From positions 1 through 64,000 of the forward strand of contig JAFZLB010000105.1 in the NCBI GenBank assembly GCA_017551665.1: a stretch of DNA of 64,000 bases, given 5' to 3'. Made by a program: the position numbers and the translations under genes. This DNA comes from Lachnospiraceae bacterium (lineage in GTDB: Bacteria > Bacillota > Clostridia > Lachnospirales > Lachnospiraceae). How positions within the stretch are numbered: position 1 is the stretch's first letter; each line of letters begins with the position of its first letter. Shown here in pieces: positions 54,047-62,788 of the stretch. The notes beneath the pieces were generated by a model that searched no databases, had not been told where the DNA came from, and saw nothing but the letters and a program-made list of their open reading frames with translations.

Positions 54047-54153
54047 TGCACCACACCGGCGGTGTAACAGTCAAATCCGATGATGTTCTTAGATTTATAC
54101 AGTTCCCAGTTGTCACGTTCGCAAAACCGCTTCAGTTCTTTCCACTTCGGCAT
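54043..54153 (-). pseudogene. truncated HicA-like toxin
   Basis: ATG 54153 starts a frame reading MPKWKELKRFCERDNWELYK, like the beginning of HicA/YcfA-type toxins of Clostridia (about 65 residues). After residue 23 the similarity ends, and the frame stops at 54043 after 36 residues. The conserved His-containing core is missing, so it should be inactive. It overlaps the antitoxin end by 22 nt. Confidence 0.6.
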
Positions 54154-54557
54154 ACGATGCTGTCCTCCAGAACCGATAAGTCTTCCGTGATCAACGCCTT
54201 CAGCACATAGGGAATATGTTCTCTCCGGTTTGGCGAGGCACTGTACAGCGCGTAGTTTTCATAATACTCATTTGCGTATTCCAATATCGCTTCCGCCAAT
54301 GCGTGTTTTGCCTCCGCTTCCGTCGCCGCGTTTTCCACTAAATCCATCTCATTGAGAGAAAGGGTAATGCTGCCGTCATCTTCCCTGAAACGCCTTGCCG
54401 AATAATGATACTGACCAAGAAGCACCAGCATCGTGTCAACGTCGGAAAGGAACATTTTATCTCTGGTGCGTTTGATAAACGCGGGCCGTTCACGAACCAC
54501 ATCATCGATCACGCTACTCCACTCCTTCCGGACATCGGTTGCATTCATTGTATACAT
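54132..54557 (-). CDS. antitoxin of the truncated toxin
   Basis: The 141-residue protein starts MYTMNATDVRKEWSSVIDDVVRERPAFIKRTRDKMFLS, a Phd/YefM-like N-terminus. An acidic region (NEMDLVENAATEAEAKHALAEAILEYANEYYENY) follows that could bind a toxin. GGAGG precedes the ATG. Its own promoter carries repeated TGTACGTT sites. It is intact although its partner is broken. Confidence 0.7.
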   Translation of the reverse strand: MYTMNATDVRKEWSSVIDDVVRERPAFIKRTRDKMFLSDVDTMLVLLGQYHYSARRFREDDGSITLSLNEMDLVENAATEAEAKHALAEAILEYANEYYENYALYSASPNRREHIPYVLKALITEDLSVLEDSIVCRSGKN

Positions 54558-54580
54558 CCCCTGCCACCTCCTGTTCCTAT

Positions 54581-54620
54581 ATCGTATCAAAAAGTGTACG
54601 TTATGTCAATTATGTACGTT
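54581..54620 (-). promoter_or_regulatory. antitoxin promoter with repeated operator
   Basis: On the minus strand TTGACA (54604-54609) and TACGAT (54581-54586) are 17 bp apart. Two copies of TGTACGTT (54595-54602 and 54613-54620, read on the plus strand), 18 bp apart, flank the -35 box and look like an autoregulatory operator. Confidence 0.6.
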
Positions 54621-54661
54621 TTCTGAGGGGGCGGGATTTTTCCGGAATTCCCCGCAAGGAT

Positions 54662-54690
54662 GCGAAAAACCCGGTTTCCCGGGTTTTCGC
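54662..54690 (-). terminator. terminator of nrdD
   Basis: A 12-13-bp stem GCGAAAACCCGG/CCGGGTTTTTCGC with a 4-nt loop lies 35 nt after nrdD. The T run is within the stem, so it may work on both strands. Confidence 0.7.
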
Positions 54691-54724
54691 AGTCTGTCTG
54701 TATCAAACCATGGCACACGTAAGC

Positions 54725-56896
54725 TTACACATGTAATACCCTGTCGCGGATTTCCTGCGTGCGGCCCTGGTTCCAGTACTGGGTGCCGATGTAGCCGCAG
54801 GTGCGTCTGGCGACGTTCATCTTGGACTGGTCACGGTTGCCGCACTGCGGGCATTCCCAGACCAGCTTGCCCTGCTCGTCCTCGTTGATGGCGATCTCGC
54901 CGTCGAAGCCGCAGCACTGGCAGTAATCCGACTTCGTATTGAGCTCCGCGTACATGATGTGATCATAAATGTAGGTCATCAGCGCGAGCACGGCATCAAT
55001 ATTATTCTGCATGTTCGGCACTTCCACATAGGAGATCGCGCCGCCCGGAGAGAGGGCCTGGAACTCGGACTCAAACTTGAGCTTCGTGAAGGCGTCGATC
55101 TCTTCCGTCACATGGACGTGGTAGCTGTTCGTGATGTAGCCCTTGTCCGTCACGCCCTTGATGACACCGAAGCGTCTCTGCAGGCACTGGGCGAATTTAT
55201 ACGTTGTGGACTCCAGGGGCGTGCCGTAGAGCGAGAAGGAGATGTTGGACTCCGCACGCCACTTCGCGCACTTGTCATTCATGAACTGCATGACCTGAAT
55301 GGCAAAGCCCTTTCCCTCGGGATCCGTGTGACTGGCACCCTTCATGTAATGCGTGCATTCGCTTAAGCCCGCATAACCGAGGGAAATCGTGGAGTAGTTA
55401 TTGTACAGGAGCTTGTCAATCACCTCTCCCTTTTCGAGGCGGGCCAGCGCACCGTACTGCCAGAGGATGGGGGCCACATCGGAAGGCGTGCCCAGCAGAC
55501 GCTCGTGTCTGCACATCAGTGCCCTGTGGCAGAGCTCCGTACGCTCCTCCATCAGCTCCCAGAATTTCTTTTCATCGCCGCCGGAGGTGCAGGCCACGTC
55601 CACGAGGTTCAGCGTCACGACACCCTGGTTGAAACGGCCGTAATATTTATGTTTTCCGCCTTCGCCCATGCCGACGGTATCCGGCGTCAGGAAGGAGCGG
55701 CAGCCCATGGCGGGATAAACATCGCCCTGCTTATATTCCTTCATCTTCTTGGCGGAGATGTAATCCGGCACCATGCGCTTTGCCGTACACTTCGCGGCCA
55801 GCTCCGTCAGATAGTAATATTTGCTGTCCTTTGTGACATTATCCTCATCCAGCACATAGATCAGCTTCGGGAAGGCCGGCGTGATATACACACCCTTCTC
55901 GTTTTTCACGCCCTGGATGCGCTGGTGCAGCATTTCCTCGATCACCATCGCGAGGTCATCCCGCATCTGTCCCACCGGTACCTCATCCAGATACATGAAG
56001 ACCGTGATGAAGGGCGCCTGGCCGTTTGTCGTCATAAGGGTGATGACCTGGTACTGGATCACCTGGCAGCCGCGGCGCACTTCCTCTTTGACGCGCAGCT
56101 CCGCCACCTTGTTGACCTGCTCCTCATCCGCCTTCATGCCGGCCGCCTCAAACTCCTCGCGGACGATCTGGCGGAACTTCTGACGGGAGGTGTCCACGAA
56201 AGGCACGAGGTGCGAAAGCGTGATGGACTGGCCGCCGTACTGATTGGAAGCGATCTGCGCGATCGCCTGCGTCGCGATGTTGCAGGCCGTGGAAAAGCTC
56301 TTGGGCTTTTCGATCATCGTCTCGGAAATGACCGTGCCGTTCTGCAGCATGTCTTCCAGGTTCACGAGATCACAATTGTGCATGTGCTGGGCATAGTAAT
56401 CCGTGTCATGGAAGTGAATGATGCCCTCTTCATGCGCACGCACGATGTCTTCCGGAAGCAGGAAACGCTTTGTGAGATCCTTGCTCACCTCGCCCGCCAT
56501 GTAGTCACGCTGTACGCTGTTGACCGTGGGGTTCTTGTTGGAGTTCTCCTGCTTGACCTCTTCGTTATTGAGCTCGATGAGGGTCATGATCTTCTCGTCC
56601 GTGGTGTTGGCCTTGCGGACCAGCGCTCTCTTGTAACGATAGGTGATATATTTTCTCGCGACTTCGAACTTGCCGGAATCCATGATGCCGTTTTCGACCA
56701 TGTCCTGGATTTCCTCAACGCTCGCAGCGCGGTTCAATTCCTCGCACTGTTTTTCGACGCCCGATTCGATCCCCGTGATTTCGTCGTCGGACAGCCGCTT
56801 GTCATCCGTGACCTCATGATTGGCCTTCTCGACCGCCGCGACGATCTTGGAACCGTCGAAGGTAACCTCTTCCCCGCTTCTCTTGATGATGTTCAT
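54725..56896 (-). CDS. nrdD: anaerobic (class III) ribonucleoside-triphosphate reductase
   Basis: The 723-residue enzyme reduces NTPs to dNTPs without oxygen. An N-terminal ATP-cone (IIKRSGEEVTFDGSKI to about 95) is followed by the catalytic barrel, including FHDTDYYAQHMHNC. The C-terminus has a zinc site (CQCCGFDG, CPQCGNRD) and the glycyl radical motif RRTCGYIG. I start it at ATG 56896 with AGGAGG upstream. Confidence 0.97.
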   Translation of the reverse strand: MNIIKRSGEEVTFDGSKIVAAVEKANHEVTDDKRLSDDEITGIESGVEKQCEELNRAASVEEIQDMVENGIMDSGKFEVARKYITYRYKRALVRKANTTDEKIMTLIELNNEEVKQENSNKNPTVNSVQRDYMAGEVSKDLTKRFLLPEDIVRAHEEGIIHFHDTDYYAQHMHNCDLVNLEDMLQNGTVISETMIEKPKSFSTACNIATQAIAQIASNQYGGQSITLSHLVPFVDTSRQKFRQIVREEFEAAGMKADEEQVNKVAELRVKEEVRRGCQVIQYQVITLMTTNGQAPFITVFMYLDEVPVGQMRDDLAMVIEEMLHQRIQGVKNEKGVYITPAFPKLIYVLDEDNVTKDSKYYYLTELAAKCTAKRMVPDYISAKKMKEYKQGDVYPAMGCRSFLTPDTVGMGEGGKHKYYGRFNQGVVTLNLVDVACTSGGDEKKFWELMEERTELCHRALMCRHERLLGTPSDVAPILWQYGALARLEKGEVIDKLLYNNYSTISLGYAGLSECTHYMKGASHTDPEGKGFAIQVMQFMNDKCAKWRAESNISFSLYGTPLESTTYKFAQCLQRRFGVIKGVTDKGYITNSYHVHVTEEIDAFTKLKFESEFQALSPGGAISYVEVPNMQNNIDAVLALMTYIYDHIMYAELNTKSDYCQCCGFDGEIAINEDEQGKLVWECPQCGNRDQSKMNVARRTCGYIGTQYWNQGRTQEIRDRVLHV

Positions 56897-56917
56897 AACG
56901 TTTTCCTCCTGAGTGAA

Positions 56918-56971
56918 ACACAATATCTTGTGGTGTACTAAGAATTTACCACAGGATTTAGGCTATGTCAA
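56918..56971 (-). promoter_or_regulatory. nrdD promoter with two NrdR-like boxes
   Basis: On the minus strand TTGACA (56966-56971) and TAAATT (56943-56948) are 17 bp apart. ACACAATATCTTGTGG (56918-56933) matches the NrdR box acaCwAtATaTwGtgt closely. A weaker box, CCACAGGATTTAGGCT (56949-56964), fills the spacer. Their centres are 31 bp apart, as in known NrdR sites, so NrdR would repress when dATP/ATP is high. Confidence 0.75.
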
Positions 56972-57012
56972 GCCCTATTTTTGATTTTTTACAAAAATAT
57001 TTTATGCAATCA

Positions 57013-57047
57013 AAACGGCTGTCGCAGATTCCCCGCGGCAGCCGTTT
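57013..57047. terminator. terminator after the alpha/beta hydrolase gene
   Basis: AACGGCTG and CAGCCGTT, extended by CGC/GCG, form a strong stem 22 nt past the hydrolase stop. On the plus strand it is followed by TCTCTTTTT; on the minus strand by TTTTG. Confidence 0.7.
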
Positions 57048-57068
57048 CTCTTTTTGATTTTTTTGCTC

Positions 57069-58088
57069 TCAGGAAAGGAAGCGCAGAAGCTCCTCCGTAA
57101 ACGCATCTTCATTGTCCAGCATGCAGCCGTGTCCCCCGGCAATGACCACCTCCTCATAGCTTCCGCCGTTTTCGCGGTAGCGCTCGAGAACATAGCGCGT
57201 CTGCTTCAGCATCGGCTGCGGCGGACAGAGCGCCGCGCCGGGAAAGCCGGGCACCATGCCCAGCGCCCCCAGATGCGCGAGATCCATCATGCTGGTATCA
57301 GCGACCATGATGTCCTTGTCCCCGCGAATCCAGAGCACCGGCACCTTGTTGGAAATATCTGCCAGTCCCGAAAGATCACAGTAGGCCGGAGACATCGTGT
57401 TGTTGACGCCGGCAGTGCCGGAGGAGAAGAAGGGCCAGACCGCCGCGACCTGCTTGTCTCCGGGATACATTCCTTCTCCGACGCGGGTCTGCAGCACGCT
57501 GTCGATATACATTTCCTTTAATTCCGGCGCGATCTGATAAGGCGGCGCGACATAGACGCCGTCGATGGTCTGTGCGATAAAGGCGCGGCCGCCGCTCACA
57601 AGCGCGTCAATCAGCTGCGGATTCGCGCAGCCGCCGCCGCTGGCAAGTCCGGCAGGCGTTAACTTTTTCCCGTCTTCGTCGTAAGTGCCGCCAAAGCCGA
57701 AGGGAGACAGGGGTGCTTCCAGAATCAGATGCGTCAGTTTTTCGGAGTGATCAATGGCGTACTGCATGGCGACACCGCCGCCCATGGACCATCCAAGCAA
57801 AGCAAAACTGTCCCACTGCATTGCCTTCACAAAGGCGTCCACATCATCGGAAAAATCACGCATGCCGCGGGTCGCGTCAATGGGCTTTGCCTCCGTATCG
57901 CCAAAGCAGCGGAAATCCGGCGCAAGCATTTCGTACCGGTCCTCCAGGCGCTTCATCAGCGGCAAAAAAAACTTTGCGGAAGAGGCGTTTCCGTGCAGCA
58001 GCAAAAGCTTTGGTGCCCCCGCCTTCCCCGCATGATAATAAGCTGTCTCTATCCTGTCCGTTGCGATTTTGTGCATTTCATAAAACAT
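57069..58088 (-). CDS. alpha/beta hydrolase A
   Basis: The 339-residue protein has the oxyanion segment LLLHGNASSAKFF, nucleophile elbow GWSMGG (Ser), the acid in RGDKDIMVAD and the His in GGHGC. It has a large cap (about 130-255). It probably hydrolyses an ester, lactone or thioester; the substrate is unknown. GGAGGG precedes ATG 58088. It lies 3 nt after the TetR gene. Confidence 0.85.
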   Translation of the reverse strand: MFYEMHKIATDRIETAYYHAGKAGAPKLLLLHGNASSAKFFLPLMKRLEDRYEMLAPDFRCFGDTEAKPIDATRGMRDFSDDVDAFVKAMQWDSFALLGWSMGGGVAMQYAIDHSEKLTHLILEAPLSPFGFGGTYDEDGKKLTPAGLASGGGCANPQLIDALVSGGRAFIAQTIDGVYVAPPYQIAPELKEMYIDSVLQTRVGEGMYPGDKQVAAVWPFFSSGTAGVNNTMSPAYCDLSGLADISNKVPVLWIRGDKDIMVADTSMMDLAHLGALGMVPGFPGAALCPPQPMLKQTRYVLERYRENGGSYEEVVIAGGHGCMLDNEDAFTEELLRFLS

Positions 58089-58091
58089 ATG

Positions 58092-58808
58092 CTATCCCTC
58101 CTCTTTGTTTTTTCCGCTGCGGTTCAGCAGATCAAAATCCACCTCCACGCGGAAGTTCATTTCCTGCTTTTCTTCCTTTGCCGGTGCATCCTGTTCTTTC
58201 TTTTCTTTTCCTCCGCAGAACATGCCGTGATCCAGAAGCTTCATGACCTCATCCACGATGTAATCAATGTCTTCCGTGTTTTGTTCGATCAGACAGTACT
58301 TCATACCCGTAAAGCTGGAGATTCCCATCAGCACATAGGACAGGACAGTGGTATCAATGCGGATCACGTCACCGTTTTTCTGGTCCTCCGACAGTCCGCG
58401 GGTATAGGCCTTATTGAAAGTCTCATAATATTCCTCAAACAGATGCTTGTCCACGTAGATGGACTCATAAATGATGCTGTACACATAGGGGTGCTTGCGC
58501 ACATATTCCAGCCAGGCCTTTAAGCCTTCCCGTTCCTTTTCGCGGCGGGTCGTGCAGTTCGCCGTTTTCACCGACATCTCCTGCCGGATCTGGTGTCCGA
58601 ACTGCAGCAGCAGATAGCGGTACAGGCTGATCTTACTGTCGAAGTAAATGTAAAAGGTGCCCGTCGCAACACCGGCCAGTTTCGTGATGTCCGCGATGTT
58701 GGCCAGATGATAGCCCTTTTCGTAGATCAGCTGCGCCGCTGCGGAAAGAATGTTATTGAGCGTTTCTCTTCCCTTTGGAGAATGCGGTATTTTCAGTAAT
58801 CCGTTCAT
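58092..58808 (-). CDS. TetR-family transcriptional regulator
   Basis: The 238-residue regulator has an N-terminal helix-turn-helix (about 15-60: LNNILSAAAQLIYEKGYHLANIADITKLAGVATGTFYIYF) and a helical ligand domain. The C-terminus is Lys/Glu-rich and of low complexity (about 200-238). It lies among hydrolase, CoA-transferase and transporter genes, so it probably controls them in response to their substrate. Confidence 0.9.
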   Translation of the reverse strand: MNGLLKIPHSPKGRETLNNILSAAAQLIYEKGYHLANIADITKLAGVATGTFYIYFDSKISLYRYLLLQFGHQIRQEMSVKTANCTTRREKEREGLKAWLEYVRKHPYVYSIIYESIYVDKHLFEEYYETFNKAYTRGLSEDQKNGDVIRIDTTVLSYVLMGISSFTGMKYCLIEQNTEDIDYIVDEVMKLLDHGMFCGGKEKKEQDAPAKEEKQEMNFRVEVDFDLLNRSGKNKEEG

Positions 58809-58832
58809 TTGTTTATGTCCGCTGTCCGTATC

Positions 58833-59126
58833 TCAACAATGCTTGAGAACAAAGCCTGAAATGGCACTTTCCAGTTTCTTTGGTTTTTCAAAAATGGCGA
58901 CATGCCCGCAGCCGGGAAGGGTGATATACTCCGCATCAGGAATCCTGTCCGCCAGAATCTGAGAAAACTTCGGCGGCTTGAGATCAAGCATCTCACGATT
59001 CTTCTGTATAAATTCGGGACCATAGATACTTGGCATCATTCCCCGGAAAAACACTTCGCCGTCGCCAGTGTCGCAAAGTGTTTTCCACCCGAGAACAAAT
59101 CCTTCCAGAACCGGAAAACCGGTCAT
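58833..59126 (-). pseudogene. alpha/beta hydrolase fragment with internal deletion
   Basis: The frame matches two separate parts of hydrolase B: VLEGFVLGWKTLCDTGDGEV to REML aligns with its residues about 128-170. Then SQILADRIPDAEYITLPGCGHVAIFEKP aligns with its C-terminal His region. About 60 residues between them and the whole N-terminal half, with the catalytic Ser, are missing. It follows hydrolase B by 7 nt and is a decayed tandem duplicate. Confidence 0.7.
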
Positions 59127-59133
59127 CCGATAT

Positions 59134-59949
59134 TCATGTGATTCCGTATTTGTCTTTTGTCGTATTGGCAAAGCCCGTGACCAGCGCCGCGAAAAGCATG
59201 GGTTGCTCGTACATCGATGCATGCCCGGAGTCTTCTATCATGACATAATGACTGTCCGGGATGTGATCTGCAAGATACCGCTGCTCCTCCACGGGGGTCA
59301 GATAATCGAAACGTGCGGAGACGATGAGGGTCGGACAGCGCACCTCCCCGAGCCTCTCACGCACGTCATAATCGTCGGAGCTGACCGTCAGGCGTTTCAT
59401 CGCCTCGATAAACTCCTCCGATTCAAAAATCGGGATCAGCTGCTTTTTGCGCTGTTCCATCCAATCCCGCTGCTTCATATAAAACTGCGGCGAATAGATC
59501 ACCGGGATCGCCGTATAGTAGTATGCTTCGCCGCTGTCCGCCGCCAGATTCCATGCCTTGCCGATATCGCCAAGCCACGGCCCCGTAGCCGCCGTTGCAT
59601 TGAAAAGCATCAGGCGCTCCACCCGCTCCGGATGGAGAATGGCATATTCCAGACCGATCTCACTGCCGTAGGATATGCCGGCGATATGCACCCTGTCGAC
59701 CCCGAGGTGATCAAGCAGGGCGTGGATGAGTCTGAGCTGAATCTCATGATTGTAGGGTGCGGGGTATTTGTCCGAGCGCCCCTGGTCGATCATGTCCACC
59801 ATAATCAGGCGGTTTTGTGCGCTCAGGGGAGGGACAAATTCCCGCCAGCTTGCGCAGGACATCATGATGCCGTTGAGCAAAAGCAGCGGCGCACCCTCCC
59901 CGTGGGTTTCGTAATAAATCTGTTTGTCTTCAAAGGTAAACTTTGCCAT
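59134..59949 (-). CDS. alpha/beta hydrolase B
   Basis: The 271-residue protein has LLLLNGIMMSCASWREF, nucleophile elbow GISYGS (Ser), acid in SARFDYLTPVEEQ and His in DSGHASMYEQP. It resembles enol-lactone or C-C bond hydrolases of the 3-oxoadipate enol-lactonase type, but motif reading alone cannot fix the substrate. It begins 3 nt after the CoA-transferase stop. Confidence 0.85.
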   Translation of the reverse strand: MAKFTFEDKQIYYETHGEGAPLLLLNGIMMSCASWREFVPPLSAQNRLIMVDMIDQGRSDKYPAPYNHEIQLRLIHALLDHLGVDRVHIAGISYGSEIGLEYAILHPERVERLMLFNATAATGPWLGDIGKAWNLAADSGEAYYYTAIPVIYSPQFYMKQRDWMEQRKKQLIPIFESEEFIEAMKRLTVSSDDYDVRERLGEVRCPTLIVSARFDYLTPVEEQRYLADHIPDSHYVMIEDSGHASMYEQPMLFAALVTGFANTTKDKYGIT

Positions 59950-59952
59950 CCC

Positions 59953-61269
59953 TTACCACCTTTTGCCGATGATCCCGCAGGAAAGCGCCTGCTCCCAAAG
60001 CTCCTCCCGGAATTTCGGATGGGCAATGGCGATGATGCTTTCAACGCGTTCCTTCATGTTGCTGCCCCGAAGATCCGCCACGCCGTACTCCGTGATGATG
60101 AGATCCACGTCGTTTCTGGAAAGGGAAACGGCGGCGCCGGACTGAAGCTGGGGCACAATCTTGGAGACTTCTTTCTTATCTCCGGTTTCCTTGTCCTTGA
60201 TCATCGCCGTGGAATACAGCGCGATGATGGAGCGTCCGCCCTTTGACATCTGTGCGCCGATGGCGGTATCCGCCTGTCCTCCGGTGCCGGAGAACTGTCT
60301 GGATCCGATGGATTCCGAGCAGCATTGTCCCGTCAGATCGATCTCCAGGGAGGTGTTGATGGAAATCTGGTTGTCATTTTGCGCGATGGTATAAGGGTCA
60401 TTGACCCACGAGCCGTCGTAAATCGCAACGCCCGGGTTGCGGTTGCAGAATTCATACAGTTCCGGCGTCCCTAAGATCATGGTCGCCACCATCTGGCCCT
60501 TATTGATGTTTTTCTTTTTCCCGTTGATGACCCCCGCCTTGAACAGTTCCGCCATCTTGCTGGTAATCAGTTCCGTATGGATGCCCAGATCCTTTTTGTC
60601 TTTCAGGAATTCCGCCACGGCATTGGGGATGCCGCCGATGCCAAGCTGCAGGCAGGCACCATCCGGCACGTACTCACTGATCTTCTTGCCGATCTCACGG
60701 TCCCTGTCTCCCACGGGGATGTCCGGTACCACCGGCACCTCGTAATCCGCCTCAATCAGATAATCCACATCCGTATAGTGGACGACGCAGTCTCCGTAAA
60801 CGAAAGGATAGTGGGGGTTGATCTCCAAAATGGTAATATCCGCCTCCTCCATCACGCGGCGCTCGTAGGTGTTGGAAGTGCCGATGGAAATATACCCGTT
60901 TTCATCCGGCATGGATGCGGCTGCCACAAAGATATTGGGATGATTGCGGTAAAGCCATTTCGTCGCCGCCAGATGCAGATGATTCGGAATATAGGCCATA
61001 TTGCCCTGGGCATGCGCCTTGCGCATCTGCGGCGCGTAAAACCAGCCGTCCACCGTAAAGGTATCCGCGTATTCCTCCTTATAAAAGTCACAGGCATGGG
61101 TCGGATTGCAGTTGACGATTTTTACATTTTCAACACTGCCCGCGATAGTATGAAGCTGTTCCATGAACAGCCCTCCCTCGGCAGCACCGAGACCCGTGAC
61201 GATGATACTGTTGCTTTTCACAAAAGAAAGCGCCTTTTCAACCGTTATCACCTTTGATGTGTACGACAT
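59953..61269 (-). CDS. acetyl-CoA hydrolase/4-hydroxybutyrate-type CoA-transferase
   Basis: The 438-residue protein belongs to the Cat1/Cat2/AbfT family that moves CoA between acetyl-CoA and carboxylic acids. Visible are YEVPVVPDIPVGDRDREIGKKISEYVPDGACLQLGIGGIPNAV read through, the loop FSGTGGQADTAIGAQ and ITEYGVADLRG. It would activate or release an imported carboxylate. GGAG precedes the ATG. It lies between livK and hydrolase B. Confidence 0.9.
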   Translation of the reverse strand: MSYTSKVITVEKALSFVKSNSIIVTGLGAAEGGLFMEQLHTIAGSVENVKIVNCNPTHACDFYKEEYADTFTVDGWFYAPQMRKAHAQGNMAYIPNHLHLAATKWLYRNHPNIFVAAASMPDENGYISIGTSNTYERRVMEEADITILEINPHYPFVYGDCVVHYTDVDYLIEADYEVPVVPDIPVGDRDREIGKKISEYVPDGACLQLGIGGIPNAVAEFLKDKKDLGIHTELITSKMAELFKAGVINGKKKNINKGQMVATMILGTPELYEFCNRNPGVAIYDGSWVNDPYTIAQNDNQISINTSLEIDLTGQCCSESIGSRQFSGTGGQADTAIGAQMSKGGRSIIALYSTAMIKDKETGDKKEVSKIVPQLQSGAAVSLSRNDVDLIITEYGVADLRGSNMKERVESIIAIAHPKFREELWEQALSCGIIGKRW

Positions 61270-61317
61270 TGGATTCTCCTTTCATTTACCGGAAAAAAGG
61301 GTTTTGCGAAGAAGAAA

Positions 61318-61345
61318 GAGGGCGCGGCCGGAGGACCGCCCCCTC
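61318..61345 (-). terminator. terminator between livK and the CoA-transferase gene
   Basis: GAGGG-GCGG and CCGC-CCCTC form a 9-bp stem with single bulges, followed on the minus strand by TTTCTTCTTC. It may separate livK from the catabolic genes or only reduce read-through. Confidence 0.6.
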
Positions 61346-61380
61346 CTTCATTTGTCTGTGCCGATCAGTGCGATCGCATA

Positions 61381-62706
61381 TTAATTGCCAAGCAGTTCGT
61401 CCATGGAACGCAGACCGTCAACCAGCTCCCAGCCGGTGGCTTCATCGCCGTTGATCTTCGAAAGGTTCATGACCTGGGTGCCTGCACGGTTACCGTCAGC
61501 ATAATCGATAACGCCGCCAAACGGGTTCTGGATCGGTGCTTCCTCTAAGGCCTTCATGTAGTTGGTCCAGGTGATGTCCTTGCCCTGGTCCACCAGACGC
61601 TGTACGCCCTCACAGAAGAAGGCCGCTGCAATCCAGCCCGTCTGGGCGTACGCGTTCATGGCGTACTCTTCATCCGTCCACTGCTGATACAGGGCGAGGT
61701 TGTCCGCGCGCTCCGCCTCATAGGAGACCCAGCCGTTTCCGTATACATCAAACTTGCCCTTGATATCAGCCGCCACCTGTTCGGAGATGGCCGGGCTGAC
61801 GTTGACGTATGTGGTGATCGCCGGTGCAGTCATACCCTGGGCGGCCATTTCCTTCACGATCGTCGGCATCGTTGCCTGGATGGAGGCCACGACCACGAAA
61901 TCAACACCCGCGTTCTTCAGGGAGGTCACTGCCGCGGAAACGTCCGCCGCGCCTGCAGCTACCTGTTCCTCCACGTAAGGGATCCCCAGTTCATCACACT
62001 TCTTTGTGGCACCGTCGCGCATATCCTTGCCCGCGTCATCCGACGTGTAAATGATTCCGATATTCGTGGCGTTAAAGGTACCCTTGCCGCGTGCGACCAT
62101 GATCTGGCCTTCCGTCGTGTAAATAGGCTGAACAGGGAAAATGTTGTAGCCGTCCGCGTTGGTTTTTGCGTCTTCCGCATACAGCTGACCGATACCGGTT
62201 GCAAAGTAAACCGAAGGGATGCCGTAGTTTTTCAGATCATCAATGGTCGCAGCCACCACAGGCGTGCCGAAGTGGCCGACCATGGCGAAGACTTTTTCAT
62301 CTTCCACCATTTCCTGCAGATACGCCTTACCTTTCACCGGGTCAAATTCGTCATCCTTGTGTACAAAGGTGATCTTCCGTCCGCCGATACCGCCTTGGTC
62401 ATTGATGTAATCACAATACCCCTGGATACCCGCAATAAACGGAACGCCCACCGGCGCGTACGCACCCGAAACCGCCGCAGTATTGGCGATCTTGATTTCC
62501 GTGTCCGTAACGCCCTGTGTGCCGTCGTCAACCGCGGTTTCCTGCGATTGTTCCGCCTGCGAAGTCTCCGTGCCTGCCGCCGCGGACGCTCCCCCTCCTG
62601 CGGACGTGGTTGTCGCATCACCACCGCCGCTGCCGCCCGAATTACCACAGGCAACAAGCGCCATCATGGATGCCGCGAGTAACAAACTGACTGCCTTCTT
62701 TTTCAT
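61381..62706 (-). CDS. livK: LIV-type ABC transporter substrate-binding lipoprotein
   Basis: The 441-residue lipoprotein has lipobox LVAC (Cys20), a Gly/Ser/Thr-rich linker, then a type I periplasmic-binding fold (VTDTEIKIANTAAVSGAYAPVGVPFIAGIQGYCDYINDQGG read through; GIGQLYA, TSDDAGKDMRD). Relatives bind branched-chain amino acids, amides, or aromatic and short-chain acids. I start it at 62706 with AAAGGAGG upstream. It follows livF by 82 nt. Confidence 0.88.
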   Translation of the reverse strand: MKKKAVSLLLAASMMALVACGNSGGSGGGDATTTSAGGGASAAAGTETSQAEQSQETAVDDGTQGVTDTEIKIANTAAVSGAYAPVGVPFIAGIQGYCDYINDQGGIGGRKITFVHKDDEFDPVKGKAYLQEMVEDEKVFAMVGHFGTPVVAATIDDLKNYGIPSVYFATGIGQLYAEDAKTNADGYNIFPVQPIYTTEGQIMVARGKGTFNATNIGIIYTSDDAGKDMRDGATKKCDELGIPYVEEQVAAGAADVSAAVTSLKNAGVDFVVVASIQATMPTIVKEMAAQGMTAPAITTYVNVSPAISEQVAADIKGKFDVYGNGWVSYEAERADNLALYQQWTDEEYAMNAYAQTGWIAAAFFCEGVQRLVDQGKDITWTNYMKALEEAPIQNPFGGVIDYADGNRAGTQVMNLSKINGDEATGWELVDGLRSMDELLGN

Positions 62707-62788
62707 GTGCTTACCTCCTTTGAAACATCTTCGTTGTCTGTTATCGTAAACGAAATGATGCATTCCGTTTATGATCATTTATGTGTGC

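Noticed and set aside
55505..56941. 478-codon plus-strand frame opposite nrdD
   Set aside because: It has no ribosome site or motif; nrdD on the other strand has all catalytic signatures.
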